Below the pieces are notes generated by a model. That model made no database searches, was not told the origin of the DNA, and saw nothing but the letters and a program-made list of their open reading frames with translations. DNA of 64,000 bases from Camellia lanceoleosa. Its lineage: Eukaryota > Streptophyta > Magnoliopsida > Ericales > Theaceae. The position numbers were made by a program, and so were the translations under genes. This document shows, one piece after another, positions 46,365 to 58,018 of the stretch; the first letter of the stretch is position 1; every line of letters starts with the position of its first letter. Location of the stretch: contig CM045758.1 in assembly GCA_025200525.1 (NCBI GenBank), forward strand, positions 62,436,649 to 62,500,648. The letters run 5' to 3'.

Positions 46365-49097
46365 TGTAGACACCCCATTTTTGACCGCCCTTAAGACTTG
46401 GGCACTACTGATGGTTTACTTGGTGATGAAAGATGTGCAGTGCAAAGGTTCGATTTCTTCGGCAAAGAGAGCGTCAAATCCCAACCTTGGACCCCTTTTT
46501 TTGGGCCAAAAATATTTTGACCAAAATGATTTTGAGACCTTAAAACCCTCTCTTTCAAAATATTTTTGAAAAAGTTCCTACGATGTTCTGATGCTCACAT
46601 TTTGTTAAATGTCGCGCTTTTCGGTAAACCGAGCAAGGACAAAGTAGAAATGAATGAAAGAGAGATGAACACTTTGAAAAATCTTTCAAAGCACCTTGTT
46701 TAGGGGTTTGGATTTGAAGAAAAGAGGAGAGGAGAGAAGAAACCAAGTTTATGAGAAGTTTGGCATGAATTCGGGTAGGATCGAAACTGAGCAGTCTTCA
46801 CTCAAAGGAGCATAACATTTTTCACACTTGGAATTTTGAATTGAGGCCGCTGCCATTGCAAAGATTACTTACGAGGATTCAATTTTGACAAAAGAATGAC
46901 ATGAAAAGTAGTCCAGATGCAAGAGTTATGCCTATTTGAAGTTGGACCTGGAGAGTAGATTTTCTCTGCCGGCCACTGGTGAACGGTGCCGACCATGGAT
47001 GATATAGTGCCGGCTATTGATGGTCCTTGCCGGCCCGAAATGACGTAGTGCTGGCCATCAATGATCCCCTGCCGGCCACTGATGTCAAAACTCTTTTTTT
47101 TTTGCAGATATTTACCTCCAGCTGTTCCCACATTGCTCCAGCTGGCCTGTATTCAAATATTTCGACCAAAGCTCTCATTTTTGCTATATATGAAAGCCAT
47201 ATCTATCATTTTTAAGAGGTTAGCAAGTTTGGAAGGCTCTCTCTCTCTCAAATCCATCTCTCTCTACAAATTTTCAGAACAAAATCTTTGCCTCCCTCTC
47301 TCTCTAGAGTTCTCTCTCTCTCTCTCTTGCTCTTTTGTGCATAGAGGTAGAGAAACACTTCTAGTTTGCCTAGACATCCTTCATCAAAGTTGCATATCTT
47401 TGGGCTGAGGTCCCTTGGAGCCTAATTTGAGCTCTCGAAGTTGGTTTCAGCATAGAAAAGTTGATGTTTTGCTGCTGTGCTTCAAAGTTTGGTGACTCAG
47501 CACACCAGTGGCCGGCAGTGCATCAACAGTGGCCAGCAGTGGCTTCATCCTTGGCTGGTAATGCCATTCCTTTGCTGGCAGATAGCCAGCAGCAACTTCT
47601 CATGGCCGGCAGGCCACTGGTGAATTCCTCAGAATGGAATTTGTAAGGCAGAGTAGAAAGTTCTTGGGTAACCCTGCAAACAGAGCCTCTCAAGAGCAAA
47701 CCGGAAGGTGTTTCAAGGCGGCAACCGAGTGCATGCATCTTCTAATTTCCAAGGCAGAGCTAAGGCAACCTAATTTAATGCCTTACTTACTAGTCAGCAT
47801 TGGTTTTGTAATTCAATTAATTAGTGTGATAATTAGTTAAGTGTTGTAATAATTAGCAAGTAGTTTACTAGTTATTCAATTTGTTGTGTAATAATTAGTC
47901 TAATTAATTTAATTAGATTAGTTAGCTTAGCCTAGCTTGGATTAGCTTAGCTTATTTATTCGGACCCTCCGTTGATAGGGCGCAATGTTGTAATAAGTGT
48001 GCGTGTGTGTGTGCATGTCTTCCAACCCCACGTCTTTCTCCCTTTTATTTAACTGCTTTCGATGGTTTGATTAGGGCATATTTTGATTAGCATACCTTAT
48101 GCTTGCATATTTGCATCATTCATTTGTCTTGCATGCACCCGGCTTGACGCATCATACAAACCGCATCGTATTTGAGTACATGTTATTAAAATGTTGCATT
48201 CATATTTCATTGTAGATAGCCGAGCCTATTAATTGCATTATTGCATGCGTTGCATTAGCCACTTAACATAGTTAGGATCATGTATTGATTTCTAACTAGC
48301 TTTCTGTTTTGGCTTGGAGTACACTGTAAGTGTTTACGCTTTAGTATACTTGCATGAGTGTGAGTGTTGCCATGATAGCATGCTTGCCATGAGGCTATTT
48401 GCTTAATTTCTTTAACTGCATGAATGCCTGTGGGTGGAGGCTTTGTTGCTTGAATTGGAACAATTCGATAAATGCGAGTTTTAAGCCCACTTTGCGAAGT
48501 GGCAAATCATGTTTTTAAAACCACTTGAGGGTGGCAAATCCGCGCTTTAGCTCACTTGCGAGTGGCACTTTCAAACCATTTTCGAAAACAAACATGAATT
48601 AATTTGTTCCAAATCTTGTGATTTAGTCTATACTTGTATGTTGTGCGCATCACATAGTAAAGTAGCTAATAACTGGAATAAGAACACATGTGTTTATAAA
48701 ACAACATATCATGCTTAGTAGAGGCTGAACCTTTGATCGGGCGAGTGGGGGTGCTCATTTCAGGACCTTCCCCTCTCGTACCCAAGTTCCCGAGCCGAGA
48801 CAACTTTGGTGATAACAGACACGTGGCCTTTGGCACGAGTCAGGGCTTTCTAAATTTTTCAAAAACAAAATATTTAGGTGGCGACTTTGTAATCTGGTAA
48901 AGTTGTCCATGTTTGGTGCTTTTTGATTCAAAATCAATTTTCCAAACGATTTGCCAAATTTGGATTCTTTGGTGTTTATCAGTCTCACATTGCACTTTGT
49001 AAGATTAGATTCAGAACCGTGATAGGAGTCCGAACTGTAGGACGGCCAATTCGGGCCCTCTCCAAAAGGGGTGCGCGTAAAGAAAGTTAGGTCCACA
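46365..49097 (+). repeat. 3' LTR of element B
   Basis: It starts TGTAGACACC and ends AGGTCCACA. It matches the 5' LTR throughout, including absence of the leader intron (CTTCAAAGTTTGG at about 47480). The TATA box is intact (TATATATGA, 47185-47193). A slightly richer GGCCGGC cluster lies at 47507-47610. Confidence 0.9.
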
Positions 49098-49870
49098 ACC
49101 ACACTAAAATCGTGAGAAGATGAAGAATAAATCCTAAACGCGCTGAAGTCGTGTAAGGAAAGGAACACTCTGACCACATTGAAATTGTGAGAGGAGGAAG
49201 AATAAATCCCAAACACGCTAAAATCGTGTGAGGAAATGAACACTCTAACCATGTTGAAATCATGAGAAAAGGAAAAGAAAATGAAAATCCCAAACACATT
49301 GAAATCGTGTGAGGAAAAGAGCACCCTAACCACATTGAAATCGTGAGAAGAGGAAGAACAAATACCAAACACATTGAAATCGTGTGAGGAAAGGAACACT
49401 CTAACCAAGCTGAAATCTTGAGAAGAGGAAGAACAAATCCTAAACAAGCTGAAATTGTGTAAGGAAAAGAACACTCTAACCATGATGAAATCGTGAGAAG
49501 AGGAAGAATAAATCTCAAACACGCTCAAATCATGTGAGGAAGAGAACACTCTAACCATGCTGAAATCGTGAGAAGAGGAAGAATAAATCCCAAAGAAGCT
49601 AAAATCGTGTGTGGAAAGGAACACTCTGACCACATTGAAATCGTGAGAAGAGGAAGTACTAATCCTAAACACGCTGAAGTCATGTGAGGAAATGAATACT
49701 CTTACCACGCTAAAATCATGAGAAGAGGAAGCATAAATCCCAAACACACTGAAATCGTGTGAGGAAATGAACACTCTAACCACGCTGAAATCGTGAGAAG
49801 AGGAAAAACAAATCCCAAACACACTGAAATCGTGTGAGGAAAATAACACTCTAACTACGCTGAAATCGTG
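49098..49870 (-). repeat. 75-bp tandem repeat array of element D
   Basis: About ten units alternate two ~37-bp halves: one with TGAAATCGTGAGAAGAGG and one with TGAAATCGTGTGAGGAAA. The array continues left of element B (36060-36172). On D's sense strand the unit is in frame (25 codons) and gives repeats of SSHDFSVFGI and SSHDFSVVRV from an ATG at 49849. That frame runs on by accident into B's LTR to 48755. Confidence 0.88.
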
Positions 49871-52800
49871 AGAAGAGGTCCCAAGATGATGCGATGGATA
49901 GAAAGAGTATGATGAGATTGTGCGATAGATTCATAGAGGAGATGAGATTGTGCAATAAATGCACAGGAAATGCAGTAAACAAACAAAGTGGCACTTTAGA
50001 AAGTACCTCATGGGGTGAGTGGCGATCAACCGCCCTATTCTGATGGGAATCTCCCTATTGTGTTCCTCGAACTCTTACCTTTAACTCACAGTTCAAAGGT
50101 CCTCAAATGCTGACAAGGGGTAACATCTGCATGTAGAAGCGACGGATGCCATTTTTCTTCCTAACCATATTCACAACTTTCCCTATTCTGCAATGGGGTG
50201 ATAAACTAGGTTGGTGTATCATCCAGAATTGAGGTGCATACATGTTACCTCAACCTATGGGGCTGCCATACAGATTTCAAGCCAAGGATACACCCCTGGG
50301 TATTCAAACCAGACTTTAGTCTTGAAAATTCCGAACCTTTGTGTTCTAGGCATCGCCATTCGAACTCTAGTTTCCACCATCGCAGTTGGTCTCCTAGGAA
50401 CTCATTACAAACACAACCAAGATGCCTCTGATGGGAAATGGTGTTCAAGGAGAGCACTTTGATTTCCATTCTGACTTGAAGCATGCTTGAGCGTGAGGTC
50501 AAGGTACATTCATACTTTGCAGAAATGACAAGGCCTGAGAAGGTGCATCCAAAATGCAACCTCAAAAATTGCTGAAGTTGAAACAAACTTAGATGCGTCA
50601 ATTTTCTCTCTTTTCTTTTGCTTTGCAGTCTGGAACCTATGCAGCTTTAGATAGGTCTTTGTTCTAATGCTCTCTCTTTTGATCGGGGTAGGACCCTGCA
50701 ATTTATGAAAGAAAGAACCCTATTTTGCACACCATGTTGGGAATGACACAACACACTGAGCACAAAATCATTTATTTTTGAAATTGAAACCAAGAATGAA
50801 TTCTTAACCTATTATTGAGCCTACGATTGACCACAGTACATCATGACTCAACAAAGGAAAACAAAGTAAAACAATCTAAACATGTCTATTTACACTCACA
50901 ATGACTCAAAACAAGAATCAAGACAAACAAAAACAACAAACACAACACTTGGATGTTCACAAGGAGCCCACTGTTTCTCTAGGTATTGTTTCCCACGCTT
51001 TCTAATTTGTAATTCTCATATCACTTTGGCACTCAATCTCTATTTTCTCTGAAAATCCCTTTCCTCACTTTTTCTCTCAGCGCACATCTCTCTATTCTTT
51101 AATCTCTCTTCTTTTTTTCTTTTTCTTTTTTTTTTATCCCTTCCCAGGTGTGGTTGATGGATAAGCTGGAAGTTGTGGAGCTTATGAGGGGGGTCGAATA
51201 TCCTGCTTCATTTCTAGTTCGTGCTTCTTACTTGGCTTGATACCTCACTACTTGGAGGATGAGAGAGCTTCCGGCCCCTACTGCTAGTTTCAGTTGTGCC
51301 CTTTCTAGTGAGTGCATTGATAATGGGAAAAATACAGAAAACCTAACTCAACTATGCCCCTAGTTCATCATTTTGACCATTTTTTTTCTTTGTTTTTGGC
51401 TTTTTGCTAGAATAATTTTGACCAACATGAGAGTTAGATTAACATGCTGGTTCGACTTTCTGCTTTGAAATCATGTAAGTCAGGTTGTGAGCACTGAAAA
51501 ATTTCCTTTTTTGGGTCCAAGAAATGGTCCATTTTGGAAAAATGGAATAATTTTTGAGAGAATTAGTCAACGTCACTAAAAAAACCTCGAAACTATTTGC
51601 AAATGGCCACTACCCGACCAACGAGGAATTAACTCTTGAGATGCACAACCTCAGATCTGAACTTGATTTGTCTTGTAGCTGAATCTTCTAATGGAATAGG
51701 AAAATCGATTGTGAACGAAGATGAGGATAAAGATGAGCCAATGCACATGGATAGGAGCCAAGTTCGAATAAGGATAAGCCAACCAACATGGATGAGACAA
51801 GCAGGTTGAAAATAATTGGGGCTGAACTTCAGGATGAAGTTGCTTACGTATCCCAAAGATGGGAATCAGGACGTACATAGTTCCGGGGTTAAGGTATAAT
51901 CGGGTATTGACACTCTACTTTTGCGCTTTAACTTTTGCCAAAGCCGCCCTTCCTGGTTTTCAACATTGCGAGCTCTATTTTTCCTTTTCATTTTTTCTTT
52001 GTTTCCATTTTTTGTTTTCTCTTTCTTTTTTCATTTTTCTTCATTTCCATTTTGTCATTTTTGTTTTGTTTCTTTTTTTTTTTTTTTTTTTGCTTTTTCT
52101 TTTTCTTGCTCTAACTTTTGCCTGGGTCACCCTTTCGGGTTTTTGGCCCAGTGAGCCTCTCAAGGACAAAAAGTTTAACTTGTCTATGTTGATCGATTAT
52201 GAGATCTCTAGGCCATCTGAATCCACGAGAATGGCTGTTATTTCTGACTATAGTCTTGATGATGTAAGAGCCCATCCAATTAGGTCTGAATTTGCCTCTA
52301 GTGTTATGAATAGGAACTCGATTGTCCTTCAGTAATAAATTTTCTTCTCTCCAGATTCTAGGATTTGGATTTCTTACTGATCTTCATTGGCTTCAGAAAT
52401 GACCCAATTTTAACTCTTCGAGCGTATCTGACCTTTTTGTCCCTAGTTCAAGGGTTGTTTCTCATCTAGCTATGCAAGCTTCCTTTGATGACATCTGACC
52501 TTCTTGCCTCTAGTTCAAGAGCTGCTTCCAATCTGACCATGCAAACCTCGTATTTTGGTTGATCGTTGAACATTCTAAATCAAAGTTTAAAAGCAAAAGG
52601 GTTGAGTCTTGAGGCCGAGAGTGATCCTATGTTGTACAATCTTAAGATCAATTCCAAGCACGTCTTCATGGGACTACACAAAAATATTTTTGAAATCTTT
52701 TAATAAAGCAACTAGTCACTTGTGCTCTTTTGAAGACAACGTAGAACCAATTTGGATCAAGCCATGATCCTTCTCAATACTCACATTAACAAACATAATC

Positions 52801-53276
52801 TCCTTCATTATTGGCTTAGCAGGCCTCTCTTTCTCTCAATTGATCAATTTTTTGCAAATCCCAAGGAATTCCTTCCTCTTTGTTTTCACCACAGTTTTCG
52901 AAACAGTTTTGAAAAACTTTGGTCAATGCAATGATTTAAAGGCACAGTAGAAGTAGGTGAAAATAACTGTAATTCACTTAGATCTGCTGGCTCAACTGGC
53001 TCCATGATAGAAATAGACGCAACAAAAAAAAAGTGAAAAGACAAACAAAAACAAATAGGGAAGTGATGTCTGAGTTAACATCCTCGAAATCACCAACCTC
53101 CGGCATAACAAGATTGACTCGATAAAACAAGACTGATTTAATACAACACAACATGACTGACTCAATACCCAAGTCTGAAAGTACAATAAACAGTATTTTC
53201 AGAGTGCTAAAATAGTGCGTGCCATCCACCACATCTGGAGTAAAATAAGCACCATCAATAGGTGGTTCATCCCCGA
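49871..53276 (-). other. non-coding internal region of element D
   Basis: Blocks match element B in inverted orientation (for example about 50510-50660 with 43640-43770, and 52440-52960 with 41150-41560). No coding function is seen. The pyrimidine tract is listed separately. Confidence 0.6.
51955..52115 (-). repeat. polypyrimidine tract of element D (purine on its sense strand)
   Basis: A T/C-rich run is bracketed by AACTTTTGCCAAAGCC on the left and AACTTTTGCCTGGGTC on the right. It is the counterpart of element B's purine tract at 41940-42115. Confidence 0.75.
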
Positions 53277-54098
53277 TCACATAATCATATTATCCCCCAA
53301 GTTCATTGATCCAACATCGATAGACTTTGTAGGACCCGATGGAGTGATGACTTTATTATCAATCAAATCTTGAACTTCATGGCGAAGATAAAAACAACTG
53401 TCAGTGTCATGGTCGGTTTGTTGATGGAAGGCATAGTACTTGGTAGCTTTATACTTGGCTGGAAGGGGATTAGGGAAAGGCCAAGAGTGAAGGGGTTTGA
53501 GATAGCCTTGTCCTATGAGGATTTGGAGAGCTTTGGATAAGGTCATATAAAGGGAATTGAAGGTGTGGTTACCAATCCTCACAGGATTGACAGAGGGGTC
53601 AACAGGTGCTGACTGGGTTTGATGATCTTTTACGAGTGTAGGATTGGAGCTGCAATGGACATTTTTGGTATGACATCCCTTTTCCTGGCTTGCCCCTTGA
53701 TTCAGAATGCTTTCAACCTGAGCAACAAAAGTGTCATCCACTGTTTTTGTAACAACTGCAAGCACTTGCTGTTTGTTCAGGCCTTTAGCCTTCAAAGCCT
53801 TAATAGCCCACTGAATATGTTCATAGGGATCAATGCTTGCCCTGACCTTGTTCTTACCACTTGTTTCAGCTTTGCCAAGAGATTTGGTGGCTATATCAAA
53901 GTGAGGCCCATTCATTGTTGACATGTGATCACCCAGACTTGAAACGGCTTCAGGTTGGCCTGCTTCAAATGCAACTCGCCACAAGATTGAGGCGCCTTTA
54001 GGAATAAAATTTCTAGCATGTGATGTGGTTGATGAGGGTGCTAAAATCCCAAAGGCTAAATCTGGCACAATTCTCTGTAAATCTTCAATCATGCTCAT
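53277..54098 (-). CDS. Gag-like protein of the giant-LTR family, 273 residues, intact frame
   Basis: This is the longest undamaged element-encoded frame. From ATG 54098 it reads MSMIEDLQRIVPDLAFGI, HARNFIPKG near residue 30, LNKQQVLAVVTKTVDDTF near residue 115, a hydrophobic block ALQILIGQGYLKP near residue 190, and a terminal finger-like motif DHDTDSCFYLRHEVQDLI followed by NLGDNMIM. Element B has the same protein in broken form, so it is a family gene. By position and the CFYLRHE-type motif (compare KYFAFH...CYRLRHEIQDLI in Tat Gag) it is likely the C-terminal, RNA-binding part of a Gag. Partner enzymes are absent and would be supplied in trans. Whether it is translated is unknown; the start could lie further upstream. 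Confidence 0.65.
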   Translation of the reverse strand: MSMIEDLQRIVPDLAFGILAPSSTTSHARNFIPKGASILWRVAFEAGQPEAVSSLGDHMSTMNGPHFDIATKSLGKAETSGKNKVRASIDPYEHIQWAIKALKAKGLNKQQVLAVVTKTVDDTFVAQVESILNQGASQEKGCHTKNVHCSSNPTLVKDHQTQSAPVDPSVNPVRIGNHTFNSLYMTLSKALQILIGQGYLKPLHSWPFPNPLPAKYKATKYYAFHQQTDHDTDSCFYLRHEVQDLIDNKVITPSGPTKSIDVGSMNLGDNMIM

Positions 54099-54099
54099 T

Positions 54100-54260
54100 A
54101 GCTCAGAAGTAGCGGGTTTATGGATTTGAGATGATTAGGGTTCAAATGCATCCATCATACACAAGTCCGTACTTTATGGAATGAACACCTTAGTCTTGGG
54201 TAGATGGGTTGGGGTAAATGAACACCTTAGGCTTGGGTAAATGAACACCTTAGTTCGTAA
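54100..54260. other. candidate recombination junction in element D with GAACACCTTAG repeats
   Basis: Three copies of GAACACCTTAG lie between about 54182 and 54255. To the left is B-like gag; to the right is a different protease/gag segment. A stretch near 54145-54185 (CATACACAAGTCCGTACTTT) resembles the part near 55560-55595 (CATGCACGAGTCCGTGCTCT), so the same block is present twice. Confidence 0.5.
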
Positions 54261-55735
54261 TTTTTGTGATTTGTACTGTTCCCATTACCTCTCTACTGGT
54301 ATTGTCATATGCCCATATCACTTGGGCTGTAGGTACGAAATTTGCTGGTCTCAGGCCAATAGCATAAGTCGTGCAACAAAGACAGACGTTTATTGCTGAC
54401 TCAGTGTTGACCAATACCACTAGTACCTATTTTTGTCGACACTCCACTGATATGTATAAAAGCTTGTTGTGTGCAAAGCCATTCGGTGGCAATTCCTTGT
54501 TCGAAAAGGTTAGAGTTGGCGCAGCGCCTCCCGAGAAGGCTAATCCTACCAATTGTTCTGGGGTAGTATCGATGGACAACTTAGCTTTATCCATCGTCGA
54601 CAATACAGCTTGTTTGTGCACCTGTGAAGCCATAAGTAGACCCCAGATAGATATATCAGCTTAATTCTTCTTTAACTATTTCAACACAGCTTCTTCTTCC
54701 AACTATTTTTCCTTCTACTTCTCGACTCCTTTATCCTTCCCGAAGGCCTCGGGTTGGTCTAGATGCGGTGGTTTAAAATATTAGCCATTTCTCGTCATAT
54801 GGTTGACCTCTTCCACATACCAAGTGTTGTCAAGAAATTCTTCACCCTAATCCTCATCAGTATGAGCTAGTTGTAGGTCATTGTCATCTCACCAGATTCC
54901 TTCGGCAGCCGACAAGCATTTGTTCGGGTCCGTTCGGATTACCTTCTTATCACAAATCTTCCTCACAGGGTGTTGAGCTTTTCCAGCTTTCTGGTCGTTT
55001 TCACCCATTTCTTGCTCAAAGTGCTTCAGTGTAGCTTCTTGCTCTGTATGTACAGTACTAACAATGCCCAGTTCCTAAGCCAATTGTTCTACATTAGTGT
55101 TTTCCGGCAGTTTACTTTTCCCATCGGCCATTCCGGCCATTACAGCGGTTCTCGCTTTTTGTTCTTCCAACTTCAATTCAGTTCCCTCATCTCTATTAGG
55201 TTCATCACTTAGCCACCCAGAATTGTTTGTCAACCCATTCAGATCAAACCAATCAATATGCATGTCCCCTTGATCTTGTTCATCAAAGAACTGCAAATTG
55301 TCTATGTCCTCCTCTAGGTCGGCCAGATCATCTAATCCCTGACTTGAGCCATCATCTCAAACTACATTGACCTCCATCTCAGCTGGCAACACCACTTCTG
55401 GCTTAGCTTGATTGATTTGCACAATATAGCAGTACGGGTTGTACAGCCCTTTAGATAAGTCCTTAAAGCCCTCGGGCAATAGACTGACATTTTTCACCAA
55501 GGCTGACCTGCCTTCATTTACCACTGTCACCACCACGGGTTCAGGTTGGAGTGTAGTTGTGTTCATCATGCACGAGTCCGTGCTCTCAAGGATGAACAAC
55601 GCCGATTTAGGTTGGTGGGAAGGGGTCATATATACACTGGGGTCATAAGGGATGGCCAATGTGTGAATGAGGTTTATATGTTGGGGTGGAGAGACTTGAT
55701 TATGTGGTAGGAGAGGATTTGTAGTGACATTGGGT
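54261..55735 (-). pseudogene. Tat-type protease and spacer of element D, decayed
   Basis: The minus strand carries open pieces at 55659-55357, 55296-55075 and 54633-54427. The last contains KLSIDTTPEQLVGLAFSGG and LPPNGFAHNKLLYISVEC, which in Tat elements lies just before the protease active site. The active site itself reads VLVNTESAINVC (about 54410-54375) where relatives have a VDNGS-like motif, so the catalytic Asp is lost. Intervening acidic sequence (DLADLEEDIDNLQFFDEQD) is unassigned. Many stops interrupt it. No RT follows; the B-like gag begins instead. Confidence 0.6.
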
Positions 55736-55739
55736 TTCT

Positions 55740-57226
55740 AGGGAAGTGTTATCACCTTATTGTCGATGAGATCTTGAATCTCATGACGCAGCCTATAGCA
55801 TTGATCAGTGTCATGACCGTGCTACTGGTGAAAAGCAAAGTATTTGGCTGGGTTATGTTTCAAAGGGAGAGAATCGGGTAGAGGGCGAGACTCTAGTGGC
55901 TTAAGATGCCCCTTTTTTATTAGGACCCCTAGGGCTTTAGATAAAGGCATGTAGAGCGGAGTAAAGACCCTTTGAGATCAGGCCTAGCTAGTTGAGGTTT
56001 GTGGAGTTGTGTTGGATATACTTGCGAAAGGGTTGGCGGTCTTACGTGTGGTGTTGACCATGCTCACATCCGAAGGCCGTGTAGAGGTGCTACCACTCGT
56101 GGCTGCATTAGAGCTGCATGTAAACGGCCTCTTGAGCTGTTCCTTCTCATGGCGATCAAGCCCTGTTTCATCGCATCTTCAATCAGCACCATTATCTAGT
56201 AGAGCTTAGCGAATGTAAACAATGGCAAGACTATCATCTTCTGTAATAATCTCCCTTGCAGATTGTGGACCACCATTCTGATTTGATCCTTCTCGGATGG
56301 CCTGATAGTCATCATCGAGGCCTTAGCCCTCCATCGGGTCACAAAGTCCGAGAAGCCCTCATTTGGCTCATGTTGGGTCACTTCAAGATCACGGGTTGTG
56401 ACCTCGATCTGGGTATTGTAGGAGTACTGCACGATGGAGGCCTCAGTCATTTTCTCCCACTCCGTTTCACAGAGTCTTCCAACTTTGCATACCAGATGGC
56501 TGCTATACCCGACAGGGTTCAGTTAAAAAGTGACAGCTTTTGAAGTCTGGTGAGGCCTATTGGCCGCAAAATATCTGAGAATAACCGCAAATAGACCATG
56601 GGATCCCCGGAGCCATCGAATCGGTCTATGTGTGGCATCTTGAATCTGTCTGGCAGAGTTACTGCGGAGTCTGTGTATCCATCCTCGATGTCAGGGATTA
56701 AATTCACGCCCTGTGCCCGCTCGAAAAGCTTTTCTAGCTTGTTGACTTTCAGTGCAGTAGGGTCAACCTCAAATTCAAATGGCACCTCAGTTTGGTACAC
56801 TGGTGCCTTAAAGGTTTGCGGTGGGATCAGATCTACTGGAATGCCTAGATTCTCTTGGACATTGACAATGACAGTGACTCTGGGTGCTGGAATGCCTGCA
56901 GGAGGTGCATGAGAAGCAGAAGCTGCTACTTACTGCGGTTGCTGCTGCTGTAGCCTATTTATCACTTTTGCTTGGTAGGTTGTGACTTCAGCTTGGCGAG
57001 CAGTGTCCAGCTGCATGGTTTCAATGGTTTGCTAGAGATGACGGAGCATGTCTTCCATGCCTATCGGGGGATGTTGGGCTATCAGAACTGGCGAATAATT
57101 TCTTACTGGAGTGGAAGTAGAAGATTGAGCCTGACTGGGTGCAGGCGAAGTAAAAGGTGACTGCAGGACTGGTGAGTTATGCCTAACCCTCCTCCGTCTC
57201 ATAACCAATGGGAGTGAAACAAACAC
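55740..57226 (-). pseudogene. Tat-type gag of element D, broken
   Basis: Pieces at 57226-57032 (Pro/Ser-rich N-terminus with PVLQSPFTSPAPSQ), 56800-56519 (FKMPHIDRFDGSGDPMVYL and LTRLQKLSLFN) and 56450-56196 (QYSYNTQIEVTTRDLE, GFSDFVTRWRAKASMM, VVHNLQGRLLQKMIV) form a standard Tat capsid domain. Near 55840-55750 the finger-like end FAFHQ...HDTDQCYRLRHEIQDL follows. Stops occur near 57031, 56518 and 55800 and the parts lie in different frames. It is a second gag, distinct from the 273-residue frame further left. Gag would assemble the particle. Confidence 0.78.
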
Positions 57227-57239
57227 TGGCTGTCCCCTA

Positions 57240-57995
57240 ACAAGATCCCCGAATCTGTAAAGTCTCCTTATGCGGGTCCAGAGTGATTAGGGGGGGTAAT
57301 AGAATCGTCCGAAGCAATTGTGAAAAACTACTTGCAAAAGAAATAAAGAAAAAATCAGAAACTGCACAACACCTCAGCTCAGATCCTACAACACACAGTT
57401 GCAATCATAAGCTGTAGAACTGCACTCAACACTAATTTCTGCTCCCAAAAACTGATACCTAAACTTGCAACTGATACATACATTCCTGTAGAGCTTCACT
57501 CTAAAAGCACATACCAGTTAAGTGAGAGCAAAAACACCCCTATGATGGGGTAGAGTTACTCTGTCCTAATTTCGTCGGGAGCTAGGGTTAACTATTCAAG
57601 CAAAGCGGTTTTACACAATCCTGCATTCGGGTGAGCAACCTATCCTAGCTTGGACCAGTCTCTATGGCTTTTGATATGCAACTAGGCCGATTGGTCAAAA
57701 AAAGGGTACCTCAGCAAGACAACCTAATATACCTCTCACACCTAACACTAAGAAGTGAAAGGAGGATCAAACGGTACAGCGGTAGCTCAGATCCAAGGGT
57801 AGTGTTCCCATCGTGGCAGAGCCCGCAACCAGTCAGCCTTTTGGCAAGCTTTTCCAAGCAAGCCTCCGGCAAACCGTTCAGGAATAGAAGATGGCAAACA
57901 CAGTGACTTAGGCGCACCAATGCAACTGTAAATGCAAAGAAACACATAAGCGTAGATAAAATGTCATATCATGAGTTCGAGTCAAATTGTCTAAA
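57240..57995 (-). other. untranslated leader of element D
   Basis: This is the counterpart of element B's leader, with the shared block GAACGGTTTGCCGGAGG on the minus strand (about 57865-57882) and TATGGCTTTTGATATGCAACTAGG at 57663-57686 on the plus strand. No gene is seen. Confidence 0.6.
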
Positions 57996-58013
57996 TCACC
58001 AGCAGAGTCGCCA
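57996..58013 (-). other. primer-binding site of element D
   Basis: The minus strand reads TGGCGACTCTGCTGGTGA, one base different from element B's site (GGGGA end). It is five bases from the LTR end at 58019. Confidence 0.8.
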
Positions 58014-58018
58014 GAAAC

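Larger units (their letters stand above)
36173..49097 (+). mobile_element. full-length giant-LTR, gag-only retrotransposon B (12.9 kb)
   Basis: It has two LTRs of 2730 and 2733 bp in the same orientation, a primer site, a gag pseudogene, about 5.5 kb without RT or integrase, a polypurine tract and the 3' LTR. The flanks are ACCAT (36168-36172) and ACCAC (49098-49102), a 5-bp target duplication with one mismatch. The sequence on both sides is the same 75-bp repeat of element D, confirming nesting. The two LTRs look near-identical over long runs, suggesting a fairly recent insertion. With no polymerase of its own it must be mobilised in trans, as large retrotransposon derivatives with gag (TR-GAG/LARD-like) are. 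Confidence 0.88.

Noticed and set aside
48755..49849. 364-codon gene
   Set aside because: Half of it is the 75-bp array and the other half is antisense to the 3' LTR of element B. The fused frame is an accident of nesting.
49103..49870. CRISPR-like array
   Set aside because: The spacing is regular but the 'spacers' are themselves repeats, the units are degenerate, and the DNA is a plant genome with no cas genes.
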